Assembly (NCBI RefSeq): GCF_000295935.2
Contig: NZ_ALWO02000036.1
Location: forward strand, 186,001 to 250,000
Reading direction: 5' to 3'
Source: Indibacter alkaliphilus LW1
GTDB taxonomy: Bacteria > Bacteroidota > Bacteroidia > Cytophagales > Cyclobacteriaceae
Length of the DNA: 64,000 nucleotides
The position numbers and the translations under genes were made by a program. The stretch's first letter is position 1. The number at the start of each line of letters is the position of its first letter. The notes below the pieces were generated by a model. That model did not search any database, had not been told where the DNA came from, and saw nothing but the letters and a program-made list of their open reading frames with translations. Positions 8,812 through 17,592 of this stretch are shown here, in pieces.

Positions 8812-8846
8812 CAAAAAAAAGCTGCCTCAATCAGGCAGCCTTTTAG
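8812..8846. terminator. Rho-independent terminator
   Basis: GCTGCCT and AGGCAGC pair perfectly over seven bases around a CAATC loop, with an A-run before and CTTTTA after. It closes the M19/TPK-like unit and could work in both directions. Confidence 0.75.
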
Positions 8847-8859
8847 TGTCAAATGGATG

Positions 8860-8943
8860 TTAGATTCCTCCCCCACCCGGTATTCCTCTTGGAGGTGTAG
8901 GTCTGTTTAGAGGGTTTAATATGGGCTTCTTTGAAGGAAATTA
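8860..8943 (-). other. Possible remnant of a Pro/Gly-rich protein C-terminus
   Basis: Read on the minus strand, this stretch gives about 26 residues ending NRPTPPRGIPGGGGI and a stop, with a stop upstream and no ATG. It may be a leftover gene end or chance. Confidence 0.2.
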
Positions 8944-8987
8944 TCAAGGCACTAACATTCGGAAAGCAGCAAATTTTCATTCAAGCA

Positions 8988-9112
8988 TCAATGTCGTTTA
9001 GATAAAACTACAAGTTGAATTTAAACTTTTCCAAAGTTGGGTCAAAAGTAAAAACAAACATTGTTTACAAATCTGAACTTTGGAAAAGTTACCCTAAACT
9101 AAACGACATTGA
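8988..9112. repeat. Two-stem inverted repeat
   Basis: An outer pair of perfect arms (8988-9001 and 9099-9112, core CAATGTCGTTTAG / CTAAACGACATTG) encloses an inner pair (9024-9038 and 9076-9090, AACTTTTCCAAAGTT / AACTTTGGAAAAGTT) around a 37-base loop. The spacers between stems are unequal (22 and 8 bases). It has no coding capacity and lies in the 380-base gap between convergent genes. It may be a small mobile-element remnant or a structured RNA. Confidence 0.7.
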
Positions 9113-9158
9113 ATCAAGCATATTAAATGACCACCGATCGGGACACCCGCTTTTGCTT

Positions 9159-10001
9159 TCACTGATTTTCAAAAACTGCAGAAATGATCCGCTCTTTCCC
9201 ATTCAGGTCATTAATGATAGCAACAGAAGAAAACCCCTTACCTTCCAAAAGTATTTTGGTTTCTTTTCCAAAAACCTCATTGATTTCAAAATAAAGCTTC
9301 CCTCCAGGTTTTAGGACTTTTCTGGCTTTTTCAGCTATTATCCTGTAAAAAAGCAGCGGATCCTCGTCGTAGACAAAAAGTGCCAAATGGGGTTCGTGAT
9401 CCAGCACATTTTGATGCATCCTCATTTTTTCGGAATTGCGCACATAAGGTGGATTGCTGACTATAATATCAAGGTCAGGAACCTGAATGTCTTCCTTCAA
9501 AATATCGCATAATAAAAATTGAACTTCAGCCTTCAGTAATTCAGCATTTTGGGAAGCAATTTCCAAAGCAGTTTCGCTGACATCCAATGCGGATACATTA
9601 GCCCCCAAAATCTCCAAAGATAAGGTGATGGGTATACAGCCCGATCCAGTTCCTATGTCGAGTATTTTCAAGCCCTCCTTTTGATTTTCCTGAATGATGA
9701 GATGAACCAACTCTTCTGTTTCGTTTCTGGGAATCAATACAGCAGAATTTACCAAAAACTCTCTTCCATAAAAAGGCGCTTTTCCGGTAATGTATTGTAT
9801 GGGTTTTCCCTGGAGCAATGCTTCAATGGCCAGGGAAAGTTTTTCCGGAACTCTTTCTACACTTGTATTATTCAGAAGATCTTGTCGCTTGGCTTGGAGA
9901 AAATCCTCAAAAAGCCAAAAAACTAGGCTTTCAGCCTCTTCCTTTGGATAAATCTGCTGTAACTCATTTTTATAGTGATTGAAAAGATCACGGATTTTCA
10001 T
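9159..10001 (-). CDS. prmC: Release factor glutamine N5-methyltransferase
   Basis: PrmC (HemK) methylates the glutamine of the GGQ motif in peptide release factors 1 and 2, which raises termination efficiency. A helical N-terminal domain (KIRDLFNHYKNELQQIYPKEEAES) precedes a SAM-binding Rossmann domain with DIGTGSGCIPI (motif I) and the catalytic NPPY in IIVSNPPYVRNSEK. At 280 residues the length is normal. The ATG at 10001 is preferred over one at 10028: it begins at the conserved N-terminal helix and cuts the overlap with the upstream membrane-protein gene to 14 bases. It is the last of three overlapping minus-strand genes. Confidence 0.93.
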   Translation of the reverse strand: MKIRDLFNHYKNELQQIYPKEEAESLVFWLFEDFLQAKRQDLLNNTSVERVPEKLSLAIEALLQGKPIQYITGKAPFYGREFLVNSAVLIPRNETEELVHLIIQENQKEGLKILDIGTGSGCIPITLSLEILGANVSALDVSETALEIASQNAELLKAEVQFLLCDILKEDIQVPDLDIIVSNPPYVRNSEKMRMHQNVLDHEPHLALFVYDEDPLLFYRIIAEKARKVLKPGGKLYFEINEVFGKETKILLEGKGFSSVAIINDLNGKERIISAVFENQ

Positions 10002-10371
10002 GACTTGGCTTTTTTTGCGAAGGTACATTGATTAAATAATAAAAAAAGATTGCTCCAATAGCATAAGCTAAGATATCCCAATAATCTGAAGTATATAGAT
10101 TGGAATATTTAGGCAAGAGCCATTCAAACAGAAAAGAAAAATAAAGCACAGCAATGAGCACTTGGGTCCAGGTAAATGTAAAGCGGGACTTTGCAGGGTG
10201 AATCCACCGATAGACCTGAAGTGTTATGCCCAATACAACAGGCATAGCCATCAAATCATCCAAATAAGCATGCACAAAAGGTATAAAAACTACAAAGACC
10301 TTTTCCAAAAGCTGATTGATCCAAAAAAGGGTGGCAGCTGTAAGAAACCAAGGGTTTTTGAATACCGTCAT
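9988..10371 (-). CDS. Small multi-pass membrane protein
   Basis: A 127-residue protein with four likely membrane helices (around FLTAATLFWINQLL, AMPVVLGITLQVYRWI, WTQVLIAVLYFSFLFEWLL and YAIGAIFFYYLI). Acidic and aromatic residues between helices, such as HAYLDDLMAMP, recall VanZ-like or secondary-transporter-like small membrane proteins, but no family can be named with confidence. Its start shares bases with the stop of the upstream gene (TGATG) and its end overlaps prmC, so the three are almost certainly translated from one mRNA. Confidence 0.6.
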   Translation of the reverse strand: MTVFKNPWFLTAATLFWINQLLEKVFVVFIPFVHAYLDDLMAMPVVLGITLQVYRWIHPAKSRFTFTWTQVLIAVLYFSFLFEWLLPKYSNLYTSDYWDILAYAIGAIFFYYLINVPSQKKPSHENP

Positions 10372-10655
10372 CAGCCAGGAAGTATGGCAATCAACCAGGC
10401 AAGAAAGGTAAGGATGGCCATGTAAATGGTATAAAATAAATTTCCTGTTTTTTTCAGGCCCCTCATAATGGGTCCATCATCTTCTTTGATGTGAAAAATC
10501 CATTGTTCTTTGTTGGCTTGAGTATCTCTTTCTCTTATTTCGTGGTATTCCAAATCCCTGCCTCCCAGAGGTTTTCCACAATGCTCGCAAAGGTCATTCA
10601 TATTGACGGTCCAGGTAGACCATTCCCCGCAGTGGGGGCATTTTTTTTGTCCCAT
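10371..10655 (-). CDS. Zinc-ribbon membrane-anchored small protein
   Basis: A 94-residue protein. The N-terminal 30 residues form a zinc ribbon of two CxxC pairs (KKCPHCGEW and DLCEHCGKPLG). The middle is charged, and the last 25 residues are a single hydrophobic helix (FYTIYMAILTFLAWLIAILPG). This suggests a cytoplasmic zinc-binding head on a C-terminal membrane anchor. It is first of the overlapping set with the membrane protein and prmC. Function unknown. Confidence 0.65.
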   Translation of the reverse strand: MGQKKCPHCGEWSTWTVNMNDLCEHCGKPLGGRDLEYHEIRERDTQANKEQWIFHIKEDDGPIMRGLKKTGNLFYTIYMAILTFLAWLIAILPG

Positions 10656-10739
10656 AGGCTAAAAGTATAAAACGATTGTCACTCTATGAACTTTTGATGG
10701 AAAGGAAAAGTTGCCCAAACTATTCCTTATCTTTGAGCC

Positions 10740-11933
10740 ATGAAGCTTTTTCCCAATACAGTAAGAGGCGTTGTGTCCGCCATAGACGATATTTTCAACA
10801 ACAACAGGTATGCCGATAAAGTCATAGAAAAGACATTCAAAGCCAACCTCAAATGGGGCGCCAGAGACAGGGCTTTCGTAGCAGAATCGATTTATGAAAT
10901 GGTTCGTTGGTGGAGACTGATCAACGAAATCAGCCCTTCCAAAGATCTTTATCAACTTTTTGGTACATATTGGTTGCTACAAGGAAACAAACTTCCTGAG
11001 TGGAGGGAGTTCAAAGGACTTCATGCGGATGAGATCAATAATAAATTTCGAAAAATTCAAGAAAGGGCCATACTGCAGTCAATCCCTGATTGGATGGACG
11101 AAATGGGAGAAAGCTTATTGAGAGAAAAATGGGACAAAGAGCTCAACACACTCAATCAGACTGCTGCTGTTGTTCTTCGGGTCAACTCACTTAAGGTAAC
11201 ACGAGAGCAGTTGATGAATAAATTTGCAGAAAACGGGATTGAAACCTATGCCCCCAAAGGCTATAAGGACGCTCTTGTTTTGGCAAAAAGGCAGAACATT
11301 TTCAGAACCCAGGAATTCAAGGACGGACTGTTTGAAGTACAGGATGCTTCTTCCCAGCTGGTTGCGACAGCTCTTGATGTAGAGCCAGGAATGCGCGTAA
11401 TTGATGCCTGTGCAGGTGCCGGAGGCAAATCACTGCACATAGCGACCTTGATGGAAGACAAAGGAAGGGTTTTATCCATGGACATTGAAGACTGGAAGCT
11501 CAAAAACACCAAGCTTAGAGCCCGAAGAAATGGAATAAGCATCATTGAAACCCGCACCATTGAAGGAAATAAAACCATCAAAAGGTTGAAAGAATCAGCT
11601 GATAGGTTGCTGTTGGATGTGCCTTGTTCTGGACTGGGCGTATTGAAAAGAAACCCAGACACCAAATGGAAACTGAGTCCAGAGTCTATTGCCAAGGTTC
11701 AGGTCATTCAGCAGGAAATTTTGCAGAACTACAGCTCCATGGTCAAGAAAGGAGGATTGATGGTCTATGCTACCTGCAGCATTCTTCCTACAGAAAATCA
11801 GGATCAGGTTGAAAAATTTCTGGCTTCAGAAGCAGGACAGAGCTTTGAACTCCTGGAGGATCAAAAAGTACTTGCTCAAGAAAGTGGTTTTGATGGATTT
11901 TATATAGCCAAATTGAAAAGAAAAGAGGGGTAA
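10740..11933 (+). CDS. RsmB/NOP2-family RNA cytosine methyltransferase
   Basis: A SAM-dependent m5C RNA methyltransferase of the Nol1/Nop2/Sun class. The C-terminal catalytic domain shows motif I (DACAGAGGKSLHIA), motif IV DVPCSGLGVLKRNPD with the release cysteine after Pro, and motif VI YATCSILPTEN with the catalytic cysteine. The N-terminal 150 residues are a helical region comparable to the NusB-like part of RsmB, with WGARDRAFVAESIYEMVRWW near residue 40. The target is probably 16S rRNA, but whether it equals RsmB or RsmF cannot be settled by eye. It diverges from the zinc-ribbon gene 84 bases away. Confidence 0.88.
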   Translation: MKLFPNTVRGVVSAIDDIFNNNRYADKVIEKTFKANLKWGARDRAFVAESIYEMVRWWRLINEISPSKDLYQLFGTYWLLQGNKLPEWREFKGLHADEINNKFRKIQERAILQSIPDWMDEMGESLLREKWDKELNTLNQTAAVVLRVNSLKVTREQLMNKFAENGIETYAPKGYKDALVLAKRQNIFRTQEFKDGLFEVQDASSQLVATALDVEPGMRVIDACAGAGGKSLHIATLMEDKGRVLSMDIEDWKLKNTKLRARRNGISIIETRTIEGNKTIKRLKESADRLLLDVPCSGLGVLKRNPDTKWKLSPESIAKVQVIQQEILQNYSSMVKKGGLMVYATCSILPTENQDQVEKFLASEAGQSFELLEDQKVLAQESGFDGFYIAKLKRKEG

Positions 11934-12013
11934 TTTCCAGTTTAGCCAGAAGCTCAGGTTTAAATTATTCCCTGGAATTTGACTAAATTTCAGCATATAA
12001 AAACCCCCAGCAT

Positions 12014-12448
12014 ATGAATTTGGAAACAGTTTTCAGTATTGTCAGCGCTCTGGCCCTTTTTTCATGGATCGCTCTATTTATTTTTTATCCTTCCCAAATA
12101 GTGTATAAGGTGCTATTCTCAGGTACCCTGCTTTTGCTTTCTCTGACCTATCTTTATTTTATCATCCTAGGGATGGGGGCCGAAAGTGAAGGAGGCTTTG
12201 GGACTTTGGCAGAGGTGAAGGCATTGTTGAGCTCCGATGAAGCACTGTTGGCAGGTTGGATACATTATCTGGCATTTGATCTTTTTGTGGGAATGTGGAT
12301 AGCTCATGACTCTTGGAAGCTGGACATCAACCGCTGGGTATTGTTGCCATGTCTTTTGTTGACATTTATGTTGGGTCCGGTCGGCTTACTGACCTATTTC
12401 ATTTTGAGGGGAATCAAATCCCATAATATAATCCAATCGCCTCATTAG
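12014..12448 (+). CDS. ABA4-like (DUF4281) membrane protein
   Basis: A 144-residue protein with four hydrophobic helices. The family signature is clear: AGWIHYLAFDLFVGMWIAHD in the second half and MLGPVGLLTYFILRG at the end. In plants the ABA4 homologue is required for neoxanthin formation; bacterial members have no proven role, although a link to carotenoid metabolism has been considered. No carotenoid gene is visible nearby. The next gene starts two bases after its stop, so they form one unit of two membrane proteins. Confidence 0.82.
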   Translation: MNLETVFSIVSALALFSWIALFIFYPSQIVYKVLFSGTLLLLSLTYLYFIILGMGAESEGGFGTLAEVKALLSSDEALLAGWIHYLAFDLFVGMWIAHDSWKLDINRWVLLPCLLLTFMLGPVGLLTYFILRGIKSHNIIQSPH

Positions 12449-12450
12449 TC

Positions 12451-13194
12451 ATGTTGGCTTTACACAAAATATTCCGAAGCAATAAGCCTCTGGCTTGGTT
12501 TGGATTTTTGAACTTTTCCTGCTTTTTCATTTTTCTTATTCTTTCATTGATGGATCATAGAGAACTGCTGGGCTTGAATGTTTGGGTAAAACCCATGAAG
12601 TTTGCAATTTCAATCGGTGTTTTTAGTTGGACTATGGCCTGGCTACTGCGTTATTTGCCACAAGTCAAAAAAGCAAAAATTATTTCTTGGGTAATTGTTG
12701 TTATGATGTCCCTGGAGCTGTCTATTATCGCCCTACAATCCGGAAGAGGTGTAACCTCTCATTTCAATGTCTATAACTTTTTAGATCTGATGCTTTTCAA
12801 TACCATGGGTTATGCCATTGTAATGAATACACTGATGGTGGCCTGGGCACTGCTTTTATTTCGCAACGTAAAAACGCTCAAAGCAGGTTACAAGCTGGGG
12901 ATTCAGTTAGGAATGTTGATTTTTGTTCTTGCCAGTTTACAGGGTTTTGTAATGGTAGGGCAAATGAGTCATACAGTTGGTGCTCCGGATGGCCAGGAGG
13001 GGATATTTTTCCTCAATTGGGCGAAAAAGTACGGAGATTTGAGAATTGCCCATTTTCTGGGACTACATGCTTTACAATTGCTTCCTTTGTTTGCTTGGTA
13101 TTTTTCGGCAGAGAAAAAACTGAATGTATGGATTTTTGCTTTGGGTTATTTCATACTATCGGTGGGAGCTTTGGCGATGGCGTATCTTATTTGA
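12451..13194 (+). CDS. Seven-helix conserved membrane protein
   Basis: A 247-residue protein with about seven membrane helices. Conserved-looking polar and histidine patches lie in loops or helix ends: VWVKPMKFAISIG, QSGRGVTSHFN, QMSHTVGAPDGQEG and GDLRIAHFLGLHALQLLP. The paired histidines could bind haem or metal, but that is inference. I do not recognise a named family. It sits two bases after the ABA4-like gene, which argues for a shared membrane role, and is followed by the guaB promoter region. Confidence 0.7.
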   Translation: MLALHKIFRSNKPLAWFGFLNFSCFFIFLILSLMDHRELLGLNVWVKPMKFAISIGVFSWTMAWLLRYLPQVKKAKIISWVIVVMMSLELSIIALQSGRGVTSHFNVYNFLDLMLFNTMGYAIVMNTLMVAWALLLFRNVKTLKAGYKLGIQLGMLIFVLASLQGFVMVGQMSHTVGAPDGQEGIFFLNWAKKYGDLRIAHFLGLHALQLLPLFAWYFSAEKKLNVWIFALGYFILSVGALAMAYLI

Positions 13195-13266
13195 AAGCTG
13201 ATACCGAATATAATTTTATTTTAAGATGCGTTTTTGATCAAAACTTCAATTTATTTTCCAAATCAA

Positions 13267-13298
13267 TTGATTAGCATTTGAAATTAGTTGTATCTTTG
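13267..13298 (+). promoter_or_regulatory. Candidate guaB promoter
   Basis: TATCTTTG at 13291-13298 fits the Bacteroidota -7 box TAnnTTTG, and a TTG at 13267-13269 lies 21 bases upstream as the -33 element. guaB starts 34 bases downstream. Match by eye only. Confidence 0.5.
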
Positions 13299-13332
13299 AC
13301 GGGCAAATAGGGTCACCTAACCAATATTTGCC

Positions 13333-14811
13333 ATGAATAGAAATTCCGATAAATTCCTCTTTGAAGCACTCACTTACGACGATGTGCTTTTAGTACCGGG
13401 TTACTCAGAAGTACTGCCCCGAGATACCGACACCTCATCCCAACTTACCAAAAACATCAGGCTGAATATTCCTTTAGTCTCTGCTGCCATGGATACTGTT
13501 ACCGAAGCAGAATTGGCGATTGCTATGGCTTTGGAAGGCGGGTTGGGTTTTGTCCACAAGAATATGCCTATAGAAAAACAGGCTGCTCAAGTAAGAAAAG
13601 TAAAGCGTTCCCAGTCGGGGATGATTCTGGACCCAATTACATTGAACATTAATTCCAAAGTTCGTGATGCTGAAAAAATCATGAGCGAATACCACATTGG
13701 AGGTATTCCGGTAGTGGACGAAGACCGCACCTTAATGGGCATCATCACCAACAGAGATCTCCGGTTTATCAAAGACCTCAATAGGGATATCAAAGAAATC
13801 ATGACCAAGGACAACCTGATCACTGCCAAAGCAGGGATTACCTTGGAGCAAGCTGAGGAGGTTTTGCAGGAATTCAAAATCGAAAAACTTCCCATAGTGG
13901 ATGAGGACAATAAACTTACAGGCTTAATCACCTACAAGGATATTCTCAAGCGCCGGGATAAGCCTCATGCCTGCAAAGATGAATACGGCAGACTTCGTGT
14001 AGGAGCAGCTGTTGGTGTGACAGCAGACTTGGTAGAGCGTGTGGAAGCCTTAATGAATGCTGGTGTGGATGTAGTCTCTATAGATACAGCCCATGGACAT
14101 TCCAAAGGCGTGATTGAAGCATGCCGAAAAATCAAAAATGCATTTCCTGATTTGGATGTCATTGTTGGAAATATAGCTACTCCTGAAGCAGCCTTGGCTT
14201 TGGCAGAAGCTGGAGCAGATGCAGTGAAAGTCGGTGTAGGACCGGGATCTATCTGTACCACTAGGGTCATTGCCGGAGTAGGAGTTCCGCAGCTTTCAGC
14301 TGTATTCGAATGTGCAGAGGCACTAAAAGGCAAAGGCGTTCCTGTAATTGCAGATGGAGGTATCAGATATTCAGGTGATCTTGTCAAGGCTATTGCAGCA
14401 GGAGCTGGGTCTATCATGATTGGCTCCTTGCTCGCAGGTACCGAAGAAGCTCCGGGAGAAATGATCATTTACGAAGGACGAAAATTCAAAACATATAGAG
14501 GAATGGGTTCTTTGGAGGCTATGGAATCCGGTTCCAAAGACCGTTATTTTCAGGATGCAGAGGATAACATCAAAAAATTGGTGCCGGAAGGTATTGTAGG
14601 CAGGGTAGCATACAAAGGCCTGGTCTCTGAAGTCTTGTACCAATTGGTCGGTGGTCTGCAGGCTGGTATGGGTTATTGCGGAACCAACACCATTGAGTCC
14701 TTGCAGAAAGATGGGAAATTTGTAAAGATCACTGCTGCAGGGGTAAAAGAATCTCACCCACATGATGTTAGCATTACCCGAGAGGCCCCTAATTACTCAG
14801 CCAAAATGTAA
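13333..14811 (+). CDS. guaB: Inosine-5'-monophosphate dehydrogenase
   Basis: IMP dehydrogenase oxidises IMP to XMP with NAD, the committed step of GTP synthesis. The 492-residue length is standard. A TIM barrel is interrupted at roughly residues 95-210 by two CBS domains ([28 protein letters not shown] and [25 protein letters not shown]), which sense purine nucleotides. The catalytic loop [18 protein letters not shown] carries the nucleophile Cys308. The nucleotide-binding loop [21 protein letters not shown] and the flap segment with [10 protein letters not shown] follow. Its own promoter and a strong terminator suggest a single-gene transcript. Confidence 0.97.
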   Translation: MNRNSDKFLFEALTYDDVLLVPGYSEVLPRDTDTSSQLTKNIRLNIPLVSAAMDTVTEAELAIAMALEGGLGFVHKNMPIEKQAAQVRKVKRSQSGMILDPITLNINSKVRDAEKIMSEYHIGGIPVVDEDRTLMGIITNRDLRFIKDLNRDIKEIMTKDNLITAKAGITLEQAEEVLQEFKIEKLPIVDEDNKLTGLITYKDILKRRDKPHACKDEYGRLRVGAAVGVTADLVERVEALMNAGVDVVSIDTAHGHSKGVIEACRKIKNAFPDLDVIVGNIATPEAALALAEAGADAVKVGVGPGSICTTRVIAGVGVPQLSAVFECAEALKGKGVPVIADGGIRYSGDLVKAIAAGAGSIMIGSLLAGTEEAPGEMIIYEGRKFKTYRGMGSLEAMESGSKDRYFQDAEDNIKKLVPEGIVGRVAYKGLVSEVLYQLVGGLQAGMGYCGTNTIESLQKDGKFVKITAAGVKESHPHDVSITREAPNYSAKM

Positions 14812-14839
14812 TTAGGCTTTCTAAAAATCCTTATTTCAA

Positions 14840-14868
14840 AGCGGTAGGAAAACCTATCGCTTTTTTTA
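14840..14868 (+). terminator. guaB terminator
   Basis: AGCGGTAGG and CCTATCGCT pair over nine bases (one G-U) around AAAA, followed by seven T residues. It lies 28 bases after the guaB stop. Confidence 0.85.
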
Positions 14869-14943
14869 TATCCCTACCAAGAGGTTCTCCCCTCTGGGAT
14901 TTTACTCTTCAGACTAGATAAAGATTGTCAAAAAGGCTTATGG

Positions 14944-14982
14944 ATAAAAAAACAACCCCTTACCGTTTTTAGATAAGGGGTT
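14944..14982 (-). terminator. ndk terminator
   Basis: On the minus strand, AACCCCTTA and TAAGGGGTT pair over nine bases, followed by a T-run (the A-run at 14945-14952 on the plus strand). It lies just after the ndk stop. Confidence 0.8.
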
Positions 14983-15008
14983 TCAAGAATTTATTGTCTG
15001 CTTTTGAC

Positions 15009-15431
15009 TTAAAGCACTCTTTCAAACTGGCTGAAGTAGAAGTTGCCTTCAATCGCAGCATTTTCATCAGAGTCAGATCCGTGAACAGCATTTGCTTCAA
15101 TAGACTTAGCAAAGATTTTTCTAATGGTACCATCTTCAGCTTTGGAAGGGTCAGTAGCACCAATCAATTTTCTGAAATCTTCCACTGCGTTGTCTTTTTC
15201 AAGAATAGCCGCGATGATTGGACCAGAAGACATGTATTTACAAAGGTCTGCGTAGAATGGTCTTTCTTTATGAACCTCATAGAATTTTCCAGCCAGTTCA
15301 GCTGTAAGTTGGGTTGCTTTGAGAGCGACGATCTTAAAACCTGCTTCTTCAATCATTTTAAGGATTGCTCCTGAGTTGCCGGCGCCAAAAGCGTCAGGCT
15401 TAATCATGGTAAATGTTCTGTTTCCTGCCAT
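15009..15431 (-). CDS. ndk: Nucleoside diphosphate kinase
   Basis: Ndk transfers the gamma-phosphate of ATP to NDPs through a phosphohistidine and balances NTP and dNTP pools. The 140-residue length is normal. Motifs: [18 protein letters not shown] at the start, [17 protein letters not shown] in the middle, and the active-site histidine in [15 protein letters not shown]. It converges on guaB, with a separate terminator for each gene. A TAATTTTG box upstream suggests its own promoter. Confidence 0.97.
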   Translation of the reverse strand: MAGNRTFTMIKPDAFGAGNSGAILKMIEEAGFKIVALKATQLTAELAGKFYEVHKERPFYADLCKYMSSGPIIAAILEKDNAVEDFRKLIGATDPSKAEDGTIRKIFAKSIEANAVHGSDSDENAAIEGNFYFSQFERVL

Positions 15432-15465
15432 TTTAATTAGGGTTTGTCTGTTTTCAATCAGGCTG

Positions 15466-15473
15466 CAAAATTA
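15466..15473 (-). promoter_or_regulatory. Candidate ndk -7 box
   Basis: TAATTTTG on the minus strand fits TAnnTTTG and lies 34 bases before the ndk start. A possible TTG -33 element is 23 bases further upstream, slightly wider than usual. Confidence 0.35.
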
Positions 15474-15622
15474 GTTTAATTAGTCGAAACTCCGAACAAA
15501 GGTCTCAAAATCTGCCTTATCTGATTCAATTTAAGTCCATTACATGAATTGGGATTTTTCAAAAATTATCCTGACCTTTGCGGACTATGTTTCTCTTTAG
15601 AGAGCGTATCTAAAGCAATCAA

Positions 15623-16663
15623 ATGCAAGAATTAGAGTCATTTAAAGAAGTAATTTCCTCCCCCAAAAAAATTGTCATTACCACCCATCACAAGCCTGAT
15701 GCAGATGCCTTAGGTTCTTCTTTGGGTATGGCCAATTATTTATTGAAAAAGGGGCATGAGGTCACTGTAATTACCCCTTCAGATTACCCTTCCTTCCTAC
15801 ATTGGATGAAAGGCAATGATGATGTCATCAATTTTGAAGATAAAAACAGTCAAGAAAAGGCCAAAAAAATCATCCAAAAAGCAGAGGTGATTTTCTGTTT
15901 AGACTTTTCCTGCCTAAGCAGACTTCAAGAAATGGCCTCTTCTGTAGAGGGATCCAAGGCATACAAAGTCAATATAGACCATCATCAAGATCCTAAAGAT
16001 TTTGCAGATTTCAGGTATTGGAGTACGGAGGCGGCAGCGACCTGTGAACTGGTATATGAGCTGATCTGTAAGGTCGGAGACAGATCCTTAATTGACAATG
16101 ATATTGCCGATTGCCTTTATGCAGGCATTATGACTGATACCGGCGGTTTTAGACATCCCAATACCACCAAAAATGTGCACTTGATTACTGCCGAACTCAT
16201 TGATTTGGGTGCGGACAACAGTAAAATTTCAAGGCTAATCTATGATACCAACAGTATCAACAGGTTGAAATTTATTGGATTTGCCATAACGAGAAGGTTG
16301 GTGATTTTGGAAGATTTGCAGACCGCATATTTTGCGATCAGCAAAAAAGACCTTAGAAAATACCATTCCAAAACCGGAGATACTGAAGGGTTGGTCAATT
16401 ACGCCTTATCTTTGGATGGAATTAAGATAGCCGCTCTTTTTACAGAAAGAGAAGACGGAGTAAAAATATCATTCAGGTCAACAGAAGAAATAGCTGTAAA
16501 TAAATTTGCAGCTGCCCATTTTGATGGAGGTGGACACAAAAATGCCTCAGGTGGCAAGTCCAAGCTTTCCCTGAAAGAGACTACAGAACAATTCGAAAAA
16601 CTTATAAAACAAGATCAAAAAACCTTATTCAATCAATTAGAACTCATCCATGAAAAAAACTAA
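15623..16663 (+). CDS. nrnA: DHH phosphoesterase, NrnA-type oligoribonuclease/pAp phosphatase
   Basis: NrnA-type enzymes degrade short oligoribonucleotides (nanoRNA) and dephosphorylate pAp; some also finish cyclic-di-nucleotide breakdown. The DHH domain shows ITTHHKPDADALGSS, CLDFSCLSR, then NIDHHQDP (the DHH signature) and GIMTDTGGF. The C-terminal DHHA1 substrate-binding domain ends with HFDGGGHKNASGG. The 346-residue length fits. Its stop overlaps the next gene by 14 bases, so it heads a four-gene unit with three FKBP-type lipoproteins; I see no mechanistic reason for that pairing. Confidence 0.9.
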   Translation: MQELESFKEVISSPKKIVITTHHKPDADALGSSLGMANYLLKKGHEVTVITPSDYPSFLHWMKGNDDVINFEDKNSQEKAKKIIQKAEVIFCLDFSCLSRLQEMASSVEGSKAYKVNIDHHQDPKDFADFRYWSTEAAATCELVYELICKVGDRSLIDNDIADCLYAGIMTDTGGFRHPNTTKNVHLITAELIDLGADNSKISRLIYDTNSINRLKFIGFAITRRLVILEDLQTAYFAISKKDLRKYHSKTGDTEGLVNYALSLDGIKIAALFTEREDGVKISFRSTEEIAVNKFAAAHFDGGGHKNASGGKSKLSLKETTEQFEKLIKQDQKTLFNQLELIHEKN

Positions 16664-17588
16664 ATCACTTTTGTATTCACTGGCATTTACAGTGATTGCC
16701 TTTGGCACCATGTCTTGTAAGAAGACCCAAACCACTTCTGACGGAATTGAATATACGTATATCAAAGAAGGAAAAGAGTCTCCTAAAAATGGGGAATTTG
16801 TTCTTTATCACCTAGTGGTAAAAACCGGTTCTGATTCTACTTTCATTTCTACTTATGATCAGGACATGCCTGGATACCTTCAGTTCAACGACTCATTGCC
16901 AAAGCAAACAGGTATGGATGAAATATTCCTAGGATTGAAAAAAGGTGACAGCATCGCCTTTGAATCCAAAGCTGATAAAATTTTCGGTGTAGAAAATATT
17001 CCGTTTTTCCTCACAGCAGAAGAAAACATCAAAGTAAGAATCGGTGTAATCGATGTCTTGAGCCAAGAAGGCTTAGAAACCTATTTCCAGGCGATGCAAG
17101 AGTCTCAAGCCAAAAAACAAGCTGAAAACGCAATCAAACAACTTGAAATCGATACTCAAAAAATCGAAGATTATATTTCTGAAAATAATCTGAATGCTAC
17201 CAGGACAGAATCAGGTTTGTATTACGTCATTGAGCAAGAAGGTGACGGAGTAGAAATCGAGACCGGAGACCTGGCATTTGTCCACTATGCAGGTTATTTG
17301 ATGGATGGAACCTTGTTTGATACCAGCATCAAGACACTCGCACAGGAAAAAGGCAACTACAATGAAGCTAGAGATAACCAAGGTGGTTATGGTCCATTGG
17401 AAGTAAGAGTAGGAATGGGTCAGGTTATCCAAGGCTGGGACGAAGGGTTGGCTTTGTTGACCAAAGGCTCAAAAGCTAAGTTTTTGATTCCATCTACTTT
17501 AGCTTATGGTGACAGAAATGCCGGTGGTCCGATCCAGCCTAACTCTGTATTGATTTTCGACGTAGAAATCACAGATGTTCAAAAATAA
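16650..17588 (+). CDS. FKBP-type peptidyl-prolyl isomerase lipoprotein, two FKBP domains
   Basis: A folding catalyst that isomerises Xaa-Pro bonds in the periplasm. Residues 1-23 are a lipoprotein signal with lipobox GTMSC. Residues about 35-135 look like a degenerate FKBP domain (EFVLYHLVV, FLGLKKGDSIAFESKA, VRIGVIDV). Residues about 190-312 are a canonical FKBP domain: VHYAGYLMDGTLFDTS, VIQGWDEGLALLTKGSKAKFLIP, LAYGDRNAG and SVLIFDVEI, with Tyr, Phe-Asp, Val-Ile and Trp of the active site kept. A helical linker joins the two, as in dimeric Mip/FkpA proteins. An insert after FDTS is shared with the next two genes. It overlaps nrnA by 14 bases and precedes the next gene by four. Confidence 0.9.
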   Translation: MKKTKSLLYSLAFTVIAFGTMSCKKTQTTSDGIEYTYIKEGKESPKNGEFVLYHLVVKTGSDSTFISTYDQDMPGYLQFNDSLPKQTGMDEIFLGLKKGDSIAFESKADKIFGVENIPFFLTAEENIKVRIGVIDVLSQEGLETYFQAMQESQAKKQAENAIKQLEIDTQKIEDYISENNLNATRTESGLYYVIEQEGDGVEIETGDLAFVHYAGYLMDGTLFDTSIKTLAQEKGNYNEARDNQGGYGPLEVRVGMGQVIQGWDEGLALLTKGSKAKFLIPSTLAYGDRNAGGPIQPNSVLIFDVEITDVQK

Positions 17589-17592
17589 GTAT

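Noticed and set aside
8988-9112. Insertion sequence ends
   Set aside because: No transposase frame between the arms and only 37 bases in the loop.
13965-14468. Long open frame on the minus strand inside guaB
   Set aside because: Ala/Thr/Ser/Pro-rich shadow of a strongly conserved gene on the other strand.
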